21,872 nt of DNA from the IMG/VR virus record IMGVR_UViG_3300007345_000327, positions 1 through 21,872 of that record. One strand, 5' to 3'. Numbering within the stretch: position 1 is the stretch's first letter; each line of letters starts with the position of its first letter. The notes below the pieces were generated by a model. The model was given only the letters and a program-made list of their open reading frames with translations, did no database searches and had not been told where the DNA came from. The DNA comes from a virus. A program made the translations under genes and the position numbers. Positions 21,864 to 21,872 of this stretch are shown here, piece by piece.

Positions 21864-21872
21864 TGAGGACAA
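21860..21872 (+). CDS. Start of a further gene, cut by window edge
   Basis: An ATG at 21860 (or 21863) forms ATGA with the spanin stop and has GAGG at 21852-21855 as SD. Only four codons (M-M-R-T) are in view, so the product cannot be guessed. Tight coupling fits the pattern of the whole operon. Confidence 0.35.

Overview
The window is a densely packed virion and lysis module of a short-tailed (P22-like, podovirus-type) tailed phage or prophage. 29 of its 30 substantially complete genes lie on the + strand, nearly all touching or overlapping by ATGA, TAATG or TGATG junctions. The G+C-rich sequence (hand counts of about 50-64% in sampled stretches) and the style of the proteins suggest an alphaproteobacterial, probably Rhizobiales, host. 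That host call is an inference: there is no integrase, repressor, tRNA, att site or host gene in view, so free phage and prophage cannot be told apart.

Layout. Bases 1-6046 hold the head genes: a 5'-truncated portal, a small unknown protein, a GroES-type co-chaperonin, a scaffold-like protein, two unknown proteins (one with an AT-hook-like basic N-terminus), a probable head accessory protein and a major capsid protein that resembles the Mu gpT type. Bases 6050-10853 carry a beta-rich accessory protein, a P22 gp4-like head-tail adaptor, and a run of seven small structural or appendage proteins. Two of these stand out: a zinc-knuckle/22-residue-repeat fusion that starts at TTG, and a glycine-rich adhesin-like protein. 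Bases 10856-16735 carry a P22 gp10-like DNA stabilisation (tail hub) protein, two tiny proteins in the slot where P22 keeps gp26/gp14, and three putative DNA ejection proteins in the order and place of P22 gp7, gp20 and gp16.

At 16722-17045 a single minus-strand gene for a three-helix membrane protein interrupts the series. It sits between the ejection genes and the tail fibre gene, the place P22 uses for its oppositely oriented superinfection exclusion gene sieA. Bases 17090-19489 encode a tail fibre with a DUF2793-like middle domain, a DUF4376-like protein and a coiled-coil protein. Bases 19507-21863 form the lysis end: a four-helix membrane protein with a long coiled coil, an amidase endolysin with a C-terminal membrane segment, and an overlapping inner/outer spanin-like pair. 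A further gene begins at the right edge.

Working together: portal, scaffold, capsid and the phage GroES (presumably acting with host GroEL) build the procapsid; the gp4- and gp10-like proteins close the portal vertex; the ejection proteins leave with the DNA; the fibre and glycine-rich proteins probably bind the host; the amidase and spanin pair open the envelope. The parts least explained are the reverse-strand membrane gene, the zinc-knuckle repeat protein, the 36-residue microprotein and the 350-residue membrane coiled-coil protein.
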